Source: an uncultured SAR86 cluster bacterium (GTDB taxonomy: Bacteria; Pseudomonadota; Gammaproteobacteria; Magnimaribacterales; D2472). Taken from it: a stretch of 64,000 nucleotides of DNA. The stretch spans positions 64,442-128,441 of the forward strand of contig CACELG010000002.1 of the NCBI GenBank assembly GCA_902560315.1, in the 5' to 3' direction. This document shows positions 45,341 through 54,319 of the stretch, piece by piece (the stretch's first letter is position 1; each line of letters begins with the position of its first letter). A program made the position numbers and the translations under genes. Below the pieces are notes generated by a model. That model was not told the DNA's origin. It saw nothing but the letters and a program-made list of their open reading frames with translations, and searched no databases.

Positions 45341-46066
45341 ATGTCATCTAATAAAGACATTTTCTCTCCAGAACTTATAAAGGATAAAGGCTCTATTCAT
45401 CCAATAAATCATATGAAAGACACAATCATGGGTCTGCTAGTTTCATTTGGGTTTGAAATTATTGATGGTCCAGAGATTGAAACAGAAGAGTTCAATTTTG
45501 ATATGCTTAATATAAAAAAAACGCATCCTGCTAGACAGATGCATGACACCTTTTATGTTGAAGGCAAATCAAATTTGTTAAGGACTCACACCTCACCAGT
45601 TCAAATAAGAGGAATGCTTGAGAAAAGACCTCCACTGGCTTTCATTTCTGGTGGTAAAGTTTATAGAAAAGATGATGATGCAACTCATTTGCCTATGTTT
45701 CATCAAATTGAGGGAATTTTAGTTGATAAAAACATAAGCTTTGCACATTTGAAAGATTTGATTTATAAAATTGTTCATTCATTGTTTGGTAAAGACATTG
45801 AATTAAGATTTAGGCCTTCATATTTTCCATTCACAGAACCATCAGCTGAAGTTGATATATTATCAAGTGAAGGAAAGTGGCTAGAAATTCTTGGATGTGG
45901 ATTAGTAAATCCTAAAGTACTTGAGAATTGTAATATTGATTCGAATTCCTACTCTGGGTTAGCATTTGGCTTGGGTATAGAAAGGATAGCTATGCTGAAA
46001 CATGGAGTGAAAGATATAAGAGAGTTTTATAAATCTAATTTAGATTTTTTATGTCAATTTAAATGA
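45341..46066 (+). CDS. pheS: Phenylalanyl-tRNA synthetase alpha subunit, lacking N-terminal coiled coil
   Basis: A 241-residue catalytic subunit; E. coli PheS has 327. The class II core is complete: HPARQMHDTFYV near 64-75, motif 2 region VYRKDDDATHLPMFHQIEG near 107-125, the SYFPFTEPSAEVDI strand near 160-173, and motif 3 GLAFGLGIERIAML near 208-221. The ~85-residue N-terminal coiled-coil arm that contacts tRNA(Phe) is absent: the protein starts almost at HPINHMKDTIM. Only 15 bp separate it from rplT, so no longer N-terminus is possible. Confidence 0.93.
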   Translation: MSSNKDIFSPELIKDKGSIHPINHMKDTIMGLLVSFGFEIIDGPEIETEEFNFDMLNIKKTHPARQMHDTFYVEGKSNLLRTHTSPVQIRGMLEKRPPLAFISGGKVYRKDDDATHLPMFHQIEGILVDKNISFAHLKDLIYKIVHSLFGKDIELRFRPSYFPFTEPSAEVDILSSEGKWLEILGCGLVNPKVLENCNIDSNSYSGLAFGLGIERIAMLKHGVKDIREFYKSNLDFLCQFK

Positions 46067-47973
46067 AAATAGCATACAAGCACTTAGTAAAAAACATTAT
46101 TGCAAATCCTTCAATAGACGAGATTTCTGATCGCTTGTTTCAACTTGGGCATGAGCATGAGATTGAAAATGATATCTTTAATATGGAATTTACTCCAAAT
46201 AGAGGTGACTGCCTATCATTAAATGGACTTTTAAGAGATTTATCAGTTTTTTATGACGTTGACGCAAACCAAGAAATTTATAATGAAAAATTAAATATTT
46301 TAGATATCGATTTTGAAAATTTTTCACATGATATTTGTCCTCAAATTTCATTTCTTAAAATAGAAATAGAGGACATTCCTGATAAATATAAAGACTATTT
46401 AAATGATTATTTTATTGATCTAAATCTGAATAAAAATAATTTTTTTACTGATATTTCTAATTATATTTCTTACGAAAATGGACAACCAACTCATTGTTAC
46501 GATGCTGATAAGATCAATGGTAAATTAGTATTCCAAGAATTAGATACTGATCAAGAATTTGAAACATTACTTGGAAAAAAAATTAATCTAAAAAACAAAA
46601 ATCCAGTCTTCCTTTTAAACGATAAGGTAATAAATCTAGCAGGAGTTATTGGAGGAATTGAAACATCATGTTCTTCAAATACAAAGACAGCTCTTGTTGA
46701 ATGTGCTTTTTTCAAACCAGAAGCAATAATTGGTAAATCTGTTAAATATGATATTCAATCTGAGGCATCATATAAGTTTGAGAGATTTGTTGACCCAGAA
46801 TGTCAAGATAGAACAATTAGAAGATTTATTAAAATAGTTGATGAACATGCAAACATAAAAGACGTGTCTGTTATTTCATATAATTTTAAACAAAATAAAG
46901 TTACAAAAATTCCTATTAAGACCAATGAAATTAATCAAATTATTGGTACTAATATAAGCCAAGAATTATATTTAAATTATTTATCTAAATTAGGCTTTAT
47001 TATAAATGATGAGCATATAGAAGCTCCTTCATATAGAAGTGATATCGAAACCCAAAATGACTTAGCTGAGGAAATTGCAAGAGTCATTGGCTATGACAAT
47101 ATCACAAGAAATGAAATAACTATTCCCAAAGGAAAAAAATCCAATATCTATGATTTAGAAAATAATCTAAGGTTTTTTTTATTAGATGAAGGTTTTTATG
47201 AGATTATTAATTCTCCTTTTGTTGGAAGTGATTCAAGTAATTCTATTTCGGTAGATAACCCACTAGATTCTAATAAAAAATATCTTAGATCTAATTTAAT
47301 TGAATCCTTATTAGAAAATCTTTTGTATAACGAAAGAAGACAGAAAGATTCAATTAAATTATTTGAAATATCAGATATTTACACTGTCAAAAACAAAAAA
47401 ATAAATGTAACAAGAAAGCTTGGAATTATTGCAAGTGGAAGGGCAGGACATAACTATAAAGATTTTTCAAAAAAAATTAGTAAGAAGTATCTCACCTCAG
47501 TTTTTAAAGAGACCCTTCCTAATGAAAATTTTGAATTTAAGGCATTAAATAGAGAGTTATTAAATACAAAAGTGAAGAATGAGATTATTTGTTGTGAAGT
47601 TGATATAGCGAATTTTTCATCTGATGTTTTATCTTATAAAAAGATATCTAAACCCCCTGAAAATTTTATAGAATATTCTCCCATATCTGACTTACCTTAC
47701 TCTATTAGAGATTTATCCTTTTCAATAAAAGATTTCACAGAACTAGATAAATTTATAGAGTACATTTTAGGATTCAAACATGACTTTTTAAAAGAAGTAT
47801 ATATATTTGATTATTTTAATAATGAAAAAAATGCCGAAATTAAAATTGGCTTTAGATTTGTTTTCCAATCATCAGATTCAACAATAACAGAAGCGCAGGT
47901 AAACGATATAATAAGTGTTATAATAGATCATACTGAGGAGATAAATGGTATAACTATACCTGGTTTAAATTAG
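46063..47973 (+). CDS. pheT: Phenylalanyl-tRNA synthetase beta subunit, lacking EMAP/OB domain
   Basis: A 636-residue subunit; E. coli PheT has 795. The N-terminal B1 strand (MKIAYKHLVKNIIANP) jumps from FQLGHEHEIEND directly to MEFTPNRGDCLSLNGLLRDL, so the ~110-residue tRNA-binding EMAP-like B2 domain is missing. The B3/B4 editing module is present (TDISNYISYENGQPTHCYDADKI; ECAFFKPEAI; ASYKFERFVDPE), as are the B5 and catalytic-like domains and the C-terminal anticodon-binding FDX-ACB domain (DLPYSIRDLSFSI). Overlaps pheS by 4 bp. Confidence 0.93.
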   Translation: MKIAYKHLVKNIIANPSIDEISDRLFQLGHEHEIENDIFNMEFTPNRGDCLSLNGLLRDLSVFYDVDANQEIYNEKLNILDIDFENFSHDICPQISFLKIEIEDIPDKYKDYLNDYFIDLNLNKNNFFTDISNYISYENGQPTHCYDADKINGKLVFQELDTDQEFETLLGKKINLKNKNPVFLLNDKVINLAGVIGGIETSCSSNTKTALVECAFFKPEAIIGKSVKYDIQSEASYKFERFVDPECQDRTIRRFIKIVDEHANIKDVSVISYNFKQNKVTKIPIKTNEINQIIGTNISQELYLNYLSKLGFIINDEHIEAPSYRSDIETQNDLAEEIARVIGYDNITRNEITIPKGKKSNIYDLENNLRFFLLDEGFYEIINSPFVGSDSSNSISVDNPLDSNKKYLRSNLIESLLENLLYNERRQKDSIKLFEISDIYTVKNKKINVTRKLGIIASGRAGHNYKDFSKKISKKYLTSVFKETLPNENFEFKALNRELLNTKVKNEIICCEVDIANFSSDVLSYKKISKPPENFIEYSPISDLPYSIRDLSFSIKDFTELDKFIEYILGFKHDFLKEVYIFDYFNNEKNAEIKIGFRFVFQSSDSTITEAQVNDIISVIIDHTEEINGITIPGLN

Positions 47974-48019
47974 ATCTTGCATGCATGCAGGTCAAACATT
48001 TGGATAAACAAAAAAGATT

Positions 48020-49837
48020 ATGAAAAATATTAAGTTAGTATTATTAATGTTAGTCACAGTATTTATCACTGCACAAGAATTAGATAACGAGTTTCTAGAG
48101 AGTCTACCAGATGATGTAAGGGAGGACATTGAAAAAAGGAAACAGCAAAAAGTTGATGGCACCGCTGAACAATATAGACCTTATATCTATTCTTCAAAAC
48201 TGTCTCAAGTTGAAACTTTTCTGAAGTTAAAAGATAGGCTGGAAGCAGACCTATTAGAGCTTGAGAGAAGAATATCTAATGAAGAAATTGATATTAGTAG
48301 TGATTTAGAAGTTTATGGCTTAGATTTTTTTAATACCTTTCAAACATCATTTATGCCAATCAATGAACCTAACCCTGATTCTGGGTATATGCTAGATGTT
48401 GGAGATGTTCTAGAAATTCAATTAGTTGGCCCAAACGAATATATAGAAGAGCTTCTAATAAACTCTGATGGATCATTAAGTATGCCAGACATAGGAGAGG
48501 TGGTTGTTGCCGGACTATCATTAAATGATGCCTCACTTCTAATAAAATCTAAGGTTAATTCGGCACTTATAGGAAATGAAGCATTCATCAGTCTTTCCGA
48601 AATAAGAGATGTAAATATTTTAGTTACTGGAAACGCAGAAAATCCTGGTATTTATACCTTAACTGGTAATTCAAATATATTACAGGCATTGTCAGCCGCA
48701 GGAGGCATAAGTGAGTTTGGGTCTTTAAGGGAAATAAATCTTATTAGAGACAATATTATTATTGAAACACTAGATGTTTATGATTTGCTAATTGAAGGAA
48801 AATATAATCTCAAAAAACGACTTAGATCTGGAGATGTTGTTTTTGTCGAGGCAAGAAAAAACATTATCACAATTGATGGAGCAGTAAACAGACCTGCCAT
48901 GTATGAAGCTTCAGATGATCAAAAACTTATAAGTATCATAAACTATGCTAATGGCATTACTCGAAATGCTGACCGAGAAAATATTTCTCTTGAAAGGCTT
49001 GTCGATGGGTCATTGAACACTATACCAGTTCCAAATGATAGTTATTTTGAAGCGATTAATGTTCAAGATGGCGATTCAATATACGTTAGAGAATATCCAT
49101 ATAGACAAGCTAAAATTTCTGGTGCTGTTCTCAAACCAGGATCATATACAATGTCTGCAGGTGAAACAATTAAAGATTTAATTAATAGAGCCGGTGGTTA
49201 TACAGAGAATGCTTATCAGTTTGGTGCAATTTATTTAAATGAGGATGCAAAAAAAGTAAATGAGTTGTCAAAAGAAATTCTATATCGAGACTTTCTAGAT
49301 AATATTATTGCCGCAAGCCAACAAAATATAGGTGGAAATTTTGATTTGACTCCCATAGTAAAATTGACCGAAGAACTAAAAGATACTGATCCAAATGGAA
49401 GAGTTGTTATAGATTTGCTTAATGAATCAAACATTGATCTTTATAGCGTCAAAGAGGGCGATGAGTTATTTGTTCCAGAAAGAAATAATGTTGTTTATGT
49501 ATACGGAGAAACCTCTTCTGAGGGTGCGGTTATGTTCTCTGATAATAAGAGCGTAGAGTATTTTGTTGATAAATCTGGAGGCTTTAAAAAATTTGCTGAC
49601 AACGAATCAATATATATTCTTCATCCAAATGGAGAGTCACAACTATATAGATCAAAAAGAAATATTTTTGAGACTCGTCCTAAGAGTGAAATAAAAATTT
49701 ATCCTGGTTCAATAATTTTTGTTCCAAGGGAGCTAGATGAATCAGCTCCAAGAAGATTAGCAACTCAGGCTTATGTCTCAATCCTAGGTAATCTAGGAAT
49801 AGCTTTGGCATCTTTATCAGCCATAAATGATGACTAG
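48020..49837 (+). CDS. SLBB-domain polysaccharide export protein (Wza-like)
   Basis: A 605-residue secreted protein. A signal peptide covers about 1-18 (LVLLMLVTVFITAQE) but there is no lipobox cysteine, unlike lipoprotein Wza. After a helical segment (58-95) comes the Poly_export domain (YMLDVGDVLEIQLVGPNEY near 125-143; GSLSMPDIGEVVVAGLSL), followed by repeated SLBB domains (GNAENPGIYTL near 207; ISGAVLKPGSYTMSAGETI near 370; VYGETSSEGAV near 494). A hydrophobic C-terminus ends it. It should form or gate an outer-membrane polysaccharide channel, paired with the YjbH-like gene 10 bp downstream. Confidence 0.82.
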   Translation: MKNIKLVLLMLVTVFITAQELDNEFLESLPDDVREDIEKRKQQKVDGTAEQYRPYIYSSKLSQVETFLKLKDRLEADLLELERRISNEEIDISSDLEVYGLDFFNTFQTSFMPINEPNPDSGYMLDVGDVLEIQLVGPNEYIEELLINSDGSLSMPDIGEVVVAGLSLNDASLLIKSKVNSALIGNEAFISLSEIRDVNILVTGNAENPGIYTLTGNSNILQALSAAGGISEFGSLREINLIRDNIIIETLDVYDLLIEGKYNLKKRLRSGDVVFVEARKNIITIDGAVNRPAMYEASDDQKLISIINYANGITRNADRENISLERLVDGSLNTIPVPNDSYFEAINVQDGDSIYVREYPYRQAKISGAVLKPGSYTMSAGETIKDLINRAGGYTENAYQFGAIYLNEDAKKVNELSKEILYRDFLDNIIAASQQNIGGNFDLTPIVKLTEELKDTDPNGRVVIDLLNESNIDLYSVKEGDELFVPERNNVVYVYGETSSEGAVMFSDNKSVEYFVDKSGGFKKFADNESIYILHPNGESQLYRSKRNIFETRPKSEIKIYPGSIIFVPRELDESAPRRLATQAYVSILGNLGIALASLSAINDD

Positions 49838-49847
49838 ATAAAGATGA

Positions 49848-51821
49848 ATGAAAAAAAGCGTTAAAAGTTACATACATAATTTTCTAGTATTAGCCACATT
49901 ACTTTTTACAGATCAAGTTTATGGCGACAGTTTCGAATATAACCTGTATAACAATTATGGAATCGTTGGATTAATACATACTCCAACTGCCAGATCCTAT
50001 GATGAAGGTGTGCATGGGATCACAGTATATAAAGGAACTCCTAATCAGACAGTTACATTATCTGCAAATCCCTTTGACTGGTTTGAAGCATCTTTCTTTT
50101 ATACAAATGTTCAAGATAGACCTTACTGTTATGATTTTACTAGTGAAACCTGCCTTCAAGATTTTAAAGATAAAGGCTTTAATGTAAAAATAAGGCTGAA
50201 AGAACAGGGCAAATTACCCGCTATTGCTATTGGATTACAAGACTTTGCAGGAACTGGTATCTATAGTTCAGAATATATAGTTGGTAGTTACGGAATAAAT
50301 AGAACTGATTTTCATTTTGGATTAGGTTTTGGTCTATTAGATGGCTCTGATCTAAACTTCAAAAATCCGCTAACTTTTGTTTCTGACAAATTTAATGATA
50401 GACCAACCGAAACTGCAGGCATAGGTGGTAGTTTTCAGCCGTCAAGATATTATTCTGGAGAGACAACTTCACCTTTTTTTGGTGTATCCCATGCTTTAAA
50501 CAATAAGCTACTTCTAAAGGCAGAGTATGATTCCTCGGTTAGGCCAGGCTTACTTCCTTTTAGAATTCCTGAGAGTGATTTTTCGTTTGGAATAGATTAT
50601 TTAATTACTGATAACTTTAGTATTGGGGTCTCTTATGAGAGGGGAGATTATGCTTCTTTTAAATTTGTTTATAAAAATAATCCCGTTCAGACATTTCAGC
50701 AAAATCAATATGCAAGAGGAGATCGTCGAAGAGGAGATAATAAATATACCCAGTTAATAAACAATCTTGAAGAAAATGGTATTGGAGTAAAAAAACTTAC
50801 TAGGAATGCAAATTCAATAGGCCTTCAACTTACTCAAGTTATAAACCCTAATTTACAAGTTGTAGAAGATATTATTGCTCAGTCAGCAAGAGATGCTGGA
50901 ATAACTGAAGATATTGTAAAAGACATTGAAATTGCAAATTTAATAGCTGTTCAAGAGATTGACGATGCTTATAGAGCAACTTCTCAAACAATATATGAAA
51001 GAAGTACTACAAAAAGATATAGCACAAATACTCGAGCAAACTTTAGACCATTCCTAGCATCGAGGGAAGAATTTTTTAAAGGTGCTTTTTTGCTTGAGAA
51101 TGATACTGAATTCATAATCAGAAAAGATCTGTTTTTTAACATCAACTTAAAATATAGCCTTGCTGACAATTTAGATGATTTATATATACCACCAGTAGAT
51201 GTTTTCCCTGCTCAAGTAAGATCGGATGTTAAACAGTATTTAAAAAATGTGAAAGATGGAGGTCTTTTGATAGGAAGGGCCCAACTAGATTATCATTTAA
51301 CCCCTGCAAAAAATCATCATATTATGATGTCTGCTGGAATCTTCGAAGATATGTTTTCTGGATATGGAGGAGAATATTTATATTTCACACCAAATACCAA
51401 TTATTCATTTGGAGTAGATGTTTTTAAAGTTTTTAAAAGAGATTATGATTGGAGATTTGGTCTCTTAGATTATGAAAATACAATGGCAACATTAAATTTT
51501 AATTATAGAAATTATGGAACTATACCCTTTGATATGAAAGTTTCTGCAGGAGAATATCTTGCTGGTGATGTTGGATACACTATAGAATTTTCTAGAACTT
51601 TTTATAATGGCGTATATTTTGGAGTTTTTGCTACTTTCACTGATGTTACTACAAAGCAATTTGGTGAAGGAAGTTTTGATAAGGGCATCTTTTTTAATAT
51701 ACCTATAGTTGGTAACTTAGTAAATTATACGTGGAGACCTTTAACAAAAGATCCAGGTGCAAAGCTAAATAGAAGACATACCTTACATGGTCTATTGGTC
51801 AAGCTTCAGCCAATCAATTAA
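49848..51821 (+). CDS. YjbH-family outer membrane exopolysaccharide protein
   Basis: A 657-residue protein with a signal peptide (about 1-25, ending VYGDS). The mature N-terminus NNYGIVGLIHTPTARSYDEG matches the YjbH family start (GL.. TPTAR). Alternating hydrophobic strands throughout suggest an outer-membrane barrel. YjbH/GfcD proteins assist exopolysaccharide secretion together with Wza-like partners. The gene is 10 bp after the SLBB protein, so they probably form a two-gene export unit. Confidence 0.8.
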   Translation: MKKSVKSYIHNFLVLATLLFTDQVYGDSFEYNLYNNYGIVGLIHTPTARSYDEGVHGITVYKGTPNQTVTLSANPFDWFEASFFYTNVQDRPYCYDFTSETCLQDFKDKGFNVKIRLKEQGKLPAIAIGLQDFAGTGIYSSEYIVGSYGINRTDFHFGLGFGLLDGSDLNFKNPLTFVSDKFNDRPTETAGIGGSFQPSRYYSGETTSPFFGVSHALNNKLLLKAEYDSSVRPGLLPFRIPESDFSFGIDYLITDNFSIGVSYERGDYASFKFVYKNNPVQTFQQNQYARGDRRRGDNKYTQLINNLEENGIGVKKLTRNANSIGLQLTQVINPNLQVVEDIIAQSARDAGITEDIVKDIEIANLIAVQEIDDAYRATSQTIYERSTTKRYSTNTRANFRPFLASREEFFKGAFLLENDTEFIIRKDLFFNINLKYSLADNLDDLYIPPVDVFPAQVRSDVKQYLKNVKDGGLLIGRAQLDYHLTPAKNHHIMMSAGIFEDMFSGYGGEYLYFTPNTNYSFGVDVFKVFKRDYDWRFGLLDYENTMATLNFNYRNYGTIPFDMKVSAGEYLAGDVGYTIEFSRTFYNGVYFGVFATFTDVTTKQFGEGSFDKGIFFNIPIVGNLVNYTWRPLTKDPGAKLNRRHTLHGLLVKLQPIN

Positions 51822-51999
51822 ATTATTTAATTAAAATTTCATACATAGAATAAATGAATATATATTTAATGTTCATATTTAGGACATATTTTTGTGTATT
51901 TTTTTTAAAATGTGGGTTAATATACTCCTCCGGAGTTGTATATGCACTAAATTTATGTGAATATAGCTTTTATAAATAGCGTAAATAGAGGAAATTGCT

Positions 52000-53895
52000 A
52001 TGAAAAAATTTTATTTAGTTTGTTTAACCGTTTTATCTTTTGGTCTTACAGCAGAAGTAAGCCCTGAGAGACTGTCTCAAATAGATTCGAATGTTGGATC
52101 TATGAGTATGTATGAGCTTAGAGATAGAAGAGCTTATCTCATGAGTGAGCAATCTCAGTTGTTAGAAACTCAATCAAGTACTCAAAATCCATCAACTGTT
52201 AAAAGTACATCTAGTAGACTTGCAGAAATTCGTGCTGAGCTGAGCGCAATTCAAAAAGCGCTAATTGCAATAGTTGGTGTAGGTGCAATAAATTCTTTAA
52301 CTGCTGATAGTTATGACGATAACGTACCACCAGTAATTACTATAAATGGTGCTAATCCTGCAACAGTAGAGCTAGGAGCCACATATTCTGATGCTGGAGC
52401 ATCAGCTATGGACGCTTTTCATGGATCTACTTCGGTAACATCTTCAAGTAACGTTGATACATCAACCGTTGGATCATATACAGTTACATATTCGGCAACA
52501 GACTTAGACGGTAATACTGCTACAGCTTCAAGAACTGTTAATGTTGTTGATACAACAGCACCGGTTGTGACTGTAACAGGTGACAATCCTGTGACAACAG
52601 AATTAGGTGCTACTTATGATGATGCTGGCGCAACGGCAACCGATGCATCTGGAACAGTTGAAGTAGTTACTACTGGAACTGTTGATGCAGATACAGTTGG
52701 CGAATATACATTAACATACACAGCAACAGATGCTTCAGGAAATGCTGGAACAGCTACGAGAACTGTTAACGTTACTGATACGACAGATCCTGTATTTACA
52801 TCTTCATCTACATTTACAGTTGATGAGAATGTAACAGCAATTGGATATGTTACTGCAGACGATGCTGATACTGTCACCTTTACTATTGGTGCTACAACTA
52901 GTCCTGCAATTGTAGGTAATGGAGTTAAATCAAATCTTCAAATAAGAGAAGATGGGCATTTAACATTTGATAATGCTCCTGATTATGACGTACAAGAAAC
53001 TGATGTTCAGTTGTTTACAGATGCTACAGCAAATGAGGCATCAGGCATTGGAGCTGATATGTTCGGTACTGTTACTAAACGAGGAAGAACATTATCAGGC
53101 TATACAACTGGAGCAACTATGGATTTCACTGCAACAGTTACAGCTACTGATGCTTCTGGTAACACTTCAACACAAGACATTACTGTTCAGGTAAGAGATG
53201 TTGGTGGTGTTGATGACGATGCTTCCACAGGAACAGGAACAGGTACAGGAACAGGAACAGGAACAGGAACTGGAACAAGTACACTTAAAGACGGTGAAAA
53301 TCCTGATCTAGGTACTCCGCAATTTACTTCTTCAGACACATTTGTAGTTGACGAAGGTGTAACAGCAATTGGATATGTTGTTGCAACTGTTGATGCTGCT
53401 CCTAATACTGTAGAAATTACTTATACTATTGGAGAGACAACCGCTCCTGCAATACAAGGTAACGGTGAGCAATCAACTCTTGAAATAAGAGATGATGGGC
53501 ACTTAACATTTGATTTTGCTCCTGATTATGATACACAAGTACCTGACGTTACGTTGTGGGACACTACAAGGGAATACGCTGATTGTCCTCAACTTAATGG
53601 TAATCAGACTTGTTATGAAACTGAAAGAACAGATTCATTATCAGGCTATACATCTGGTGCAACGATGGACTTCACTGCAGTAGTTACAGCTTCCGCACTT
53701 ATACCAGGTACAGGCATTGTAAAAACTAACGAACAAACTATTACTGTTCAGGTAAGAGATGTTGGTGGTGTTGATGACGATGCAGGTACAGGTACAGGCA
53801 CAGGTACAGGTACAGGTACTGGAACTGGTACTGCTACTAATACAGCAGGTGGTGATACAGGACCAGTAGCTGCAGGAGTAGTTTCAGGCGGTTAA
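52000..53895 (+). CDS. Secreted repeat protein with Ig-like/cadherin-like domains and Thr-Gly linkers
   Basis: A 631-residue protein with a signal peptide (FYLVCLTVLSFGLTAE). Residues ~27-90 are helical; then two Cry22/HYR-like Ig domains (about 108-187 and 188-262; ATYSDAGASAMDA, ATYDDAGATATDA, SYTVTYSATDLDGN). Two longer cadherin-like repeats follow (about 265-410 and 440-595), each ending in the same VQVRDVGGVDDDA sequence and a Thr-Gly repeat. The tail is AAGVVSGG. Two Cys occur in the second long repeat. It is likely a surface or extracellular matrix component acting with the export genes just upstream, but this is inference. Confidence 0.75.
   Translation: MKKFYLVCLTVLSFGLTAEVSPERLSQIDSNVGSMSMYELRDRRAYLMSEQSQLLETQSSTQNPSTVKSTSSRLAEIRAELSAIQKALIAIVGVGAINSLTADSYDDNVPPVITINGANPATVELGATYSDAGASAMDAFHGSTSVTSSSNVDTSTVGSYTVTYSATDLDGNTATASRTVNVVDTTAPVVTVTGDNPVTTELGATYDDAGATATDASGTVEVVTTGTVDADTVGEYTLTYTATDASGNAGTATRTVNVTDTTDPVFTSSSTFTVDENVTAIGYVTADDADTVTFTIGATTSPAIVGNGVKSNLQIREDGHLTFDNAPDYDVQETDVQLFTDATANEASGIGADMFGTVTKRGRTLSGYTTGATMDFTATVTATDASGNTSTQDITVQVRDVGGVDDDASTGTGTGTGTGTGTGTGTSTLKDGENPDLGTPQFTSSDTFVVDEGVTAIGYVVATVDAAPNTVEITYTIGETTAPAIQGNGEQSTLEIRDDGHLTFDFAPDYDTQVPDVTLWDTTREYADCPQLNGNQTCYETERTDSLSGYTSGATMDFTAVVTASALIPGTGIVKTNEQTITVQVRDVGGVDDDAGTGTGTGTGTGTGTGTATNTAGGDTGPVAAGVVSGG
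53179..53222 (+). repeat. 44-bp exact direct repeat, copy 1
   Basis: Identical to 53740-53783. It encodes the end of each cadherin-like repeat (ITVQVRDVGGVDDDA) and shows a recent internal duplication or gene conversion within the gene. Confidence 0.9.
53227..53276 (+). repeat. Hexanucleotide (GGNACA) tandem repeat, copy 1
   Basis: About eight units of GGAACA/GGTACA encoding (Thr-Gly)n. Six-base units keep the frame when units are gained or lost, so the linker length can vary. Confidence 0.85.
53740..53783 (+). repeat. 44-bp exact direct repeat, copy 2
   Basis: Second copy of the 53179-53222 sequence, likewise placed at the end of a long repeat domain just before a Thr-Gly tract. Confidence 0.9.
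53784..53832 (+). repeat. Hexanucleotide (GGTACA) tandem repeat, copy 2
   Basis: About eight units, mostly GGTACA with GGCACA and GGTACT variants, encoding (Gly-Thr)n. Unit composition differs from copy 1, so the two tracts have evolved separately. Confidence 0.85.
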
Positions 53896-53915
53896 ACCAT
53901 ACTGATCTCATTCAA

Positions 53916-54188
53916 ATGGGCTTTGGAAAAAAAGATATTGTAAAAAATATCTCTTCCAAAGCCCTTTTTTCATCTAAGACAAGTTCGTTAGTTCTAGAAG
54001 CTTTTCTTGGTTTTATCAAACAAAATAAAAGCCACAAGATAAAGATATCTAAATTCGGAACTTATTATTTGCATAAAAGCCCAGCCAGAATAGGCAGAAA
54101 TCCAAAAACAAAAGAAGAATATAAAATTCCAGCTTCAGAGAAGCTTGCATTTAAAGCCTCAAACAAGGCTAAATCTATTTTAAATTAA
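53916..54188 (+). CDS. ihfA: HU/IHF-family DNA-binding protein, probable IHF alpha
   Basis: A 90-residue HU-fold protein: KKDIVKNISSKALFSSKTSSLVL resembles the N-terminal helices, KISKFGTYYLHKSPARIGRNPKTKEE holds the beta-arm with the intercalating Pro (NPKT), and FKASNKAKSIL the C-terminal helix. IHF alpha is favoured by position: pheST-ihfA followed by tRNA-Pro is the usual gammaproteobacterial order, interrupted here by three surface genes. It is more divergent than ihfB. Its first 17 codons overlap a strong terminator-like hairpin. Confidence 0.75.
   Translation: MGFGKKDIVKNISSKALFSSKTSSLVLEAFLGFIKQNKSHKIKISKFGTYYLHKSPARIGRNPKTKEEYKIPASEKLAFKASNKAKSILN
53918..53970 (+). terminator. Strong intrinsic terminator overlapping the start of ihfA
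   Basis: GGGCTTTGGAA (53918-53928) pairs perfectly with TTCCAAAGCCC (53954-53964), with an inner stem GATATT/AATATC (53934-53939 with 53946-53951), followed by six T (53965-53970). It would end transcription of the Ig-like gene, but it lies within the ihfA-like reading frame. Confidence 0.8.
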
Positions 54189-54192
54189 TAAA

Positions 54193-54269
54193 TGGTCGGG
54201 ATGGCCGGATTTGAACCGACGACCACTACACCCCCAGTGTAGTGCGCTACCAGACTGCGCTACATCCCG
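54193..54269 (-). tRNA. tRNA-Pro (GGG)
   Basis: A 77-nt cloverleaf on the minus strand: acceptor CGGGATG/CATCCCG, T arm GTCGG-TTCAAAT-CCGGC, anticodon stem CTACA/TGTAG with loop CTGGGGG giving anticodon GGG, A73 and encoded CCA. C1-G72 is typical for bacterial tRNA-Pro. It follows ihfA as in Pseudomonas, though no MerR gene lies between. Confidence 0.95.
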
Positions 54270-54319
54270 ATTAATTAATATATAATGTTAACCTGCATTT
54301 ACATTTTAGAGAAAAAGCT

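Noticed and set aside
51921-51940. ACTCC-TCC-GGAGT hairpin upstream of the Ig-like gene
   Set aside because: A 5-bp stem with no conserved riboswitch features or T-run; too weak to call as a regulatory element.
53227-53832. Regular repeats that might suggest a CRISPR array
   Set aside because: The repeats are in-frame hexanucleotide tracts and duplicated domains within a coding gene, with no spacer-repeat structure and no cas genes.
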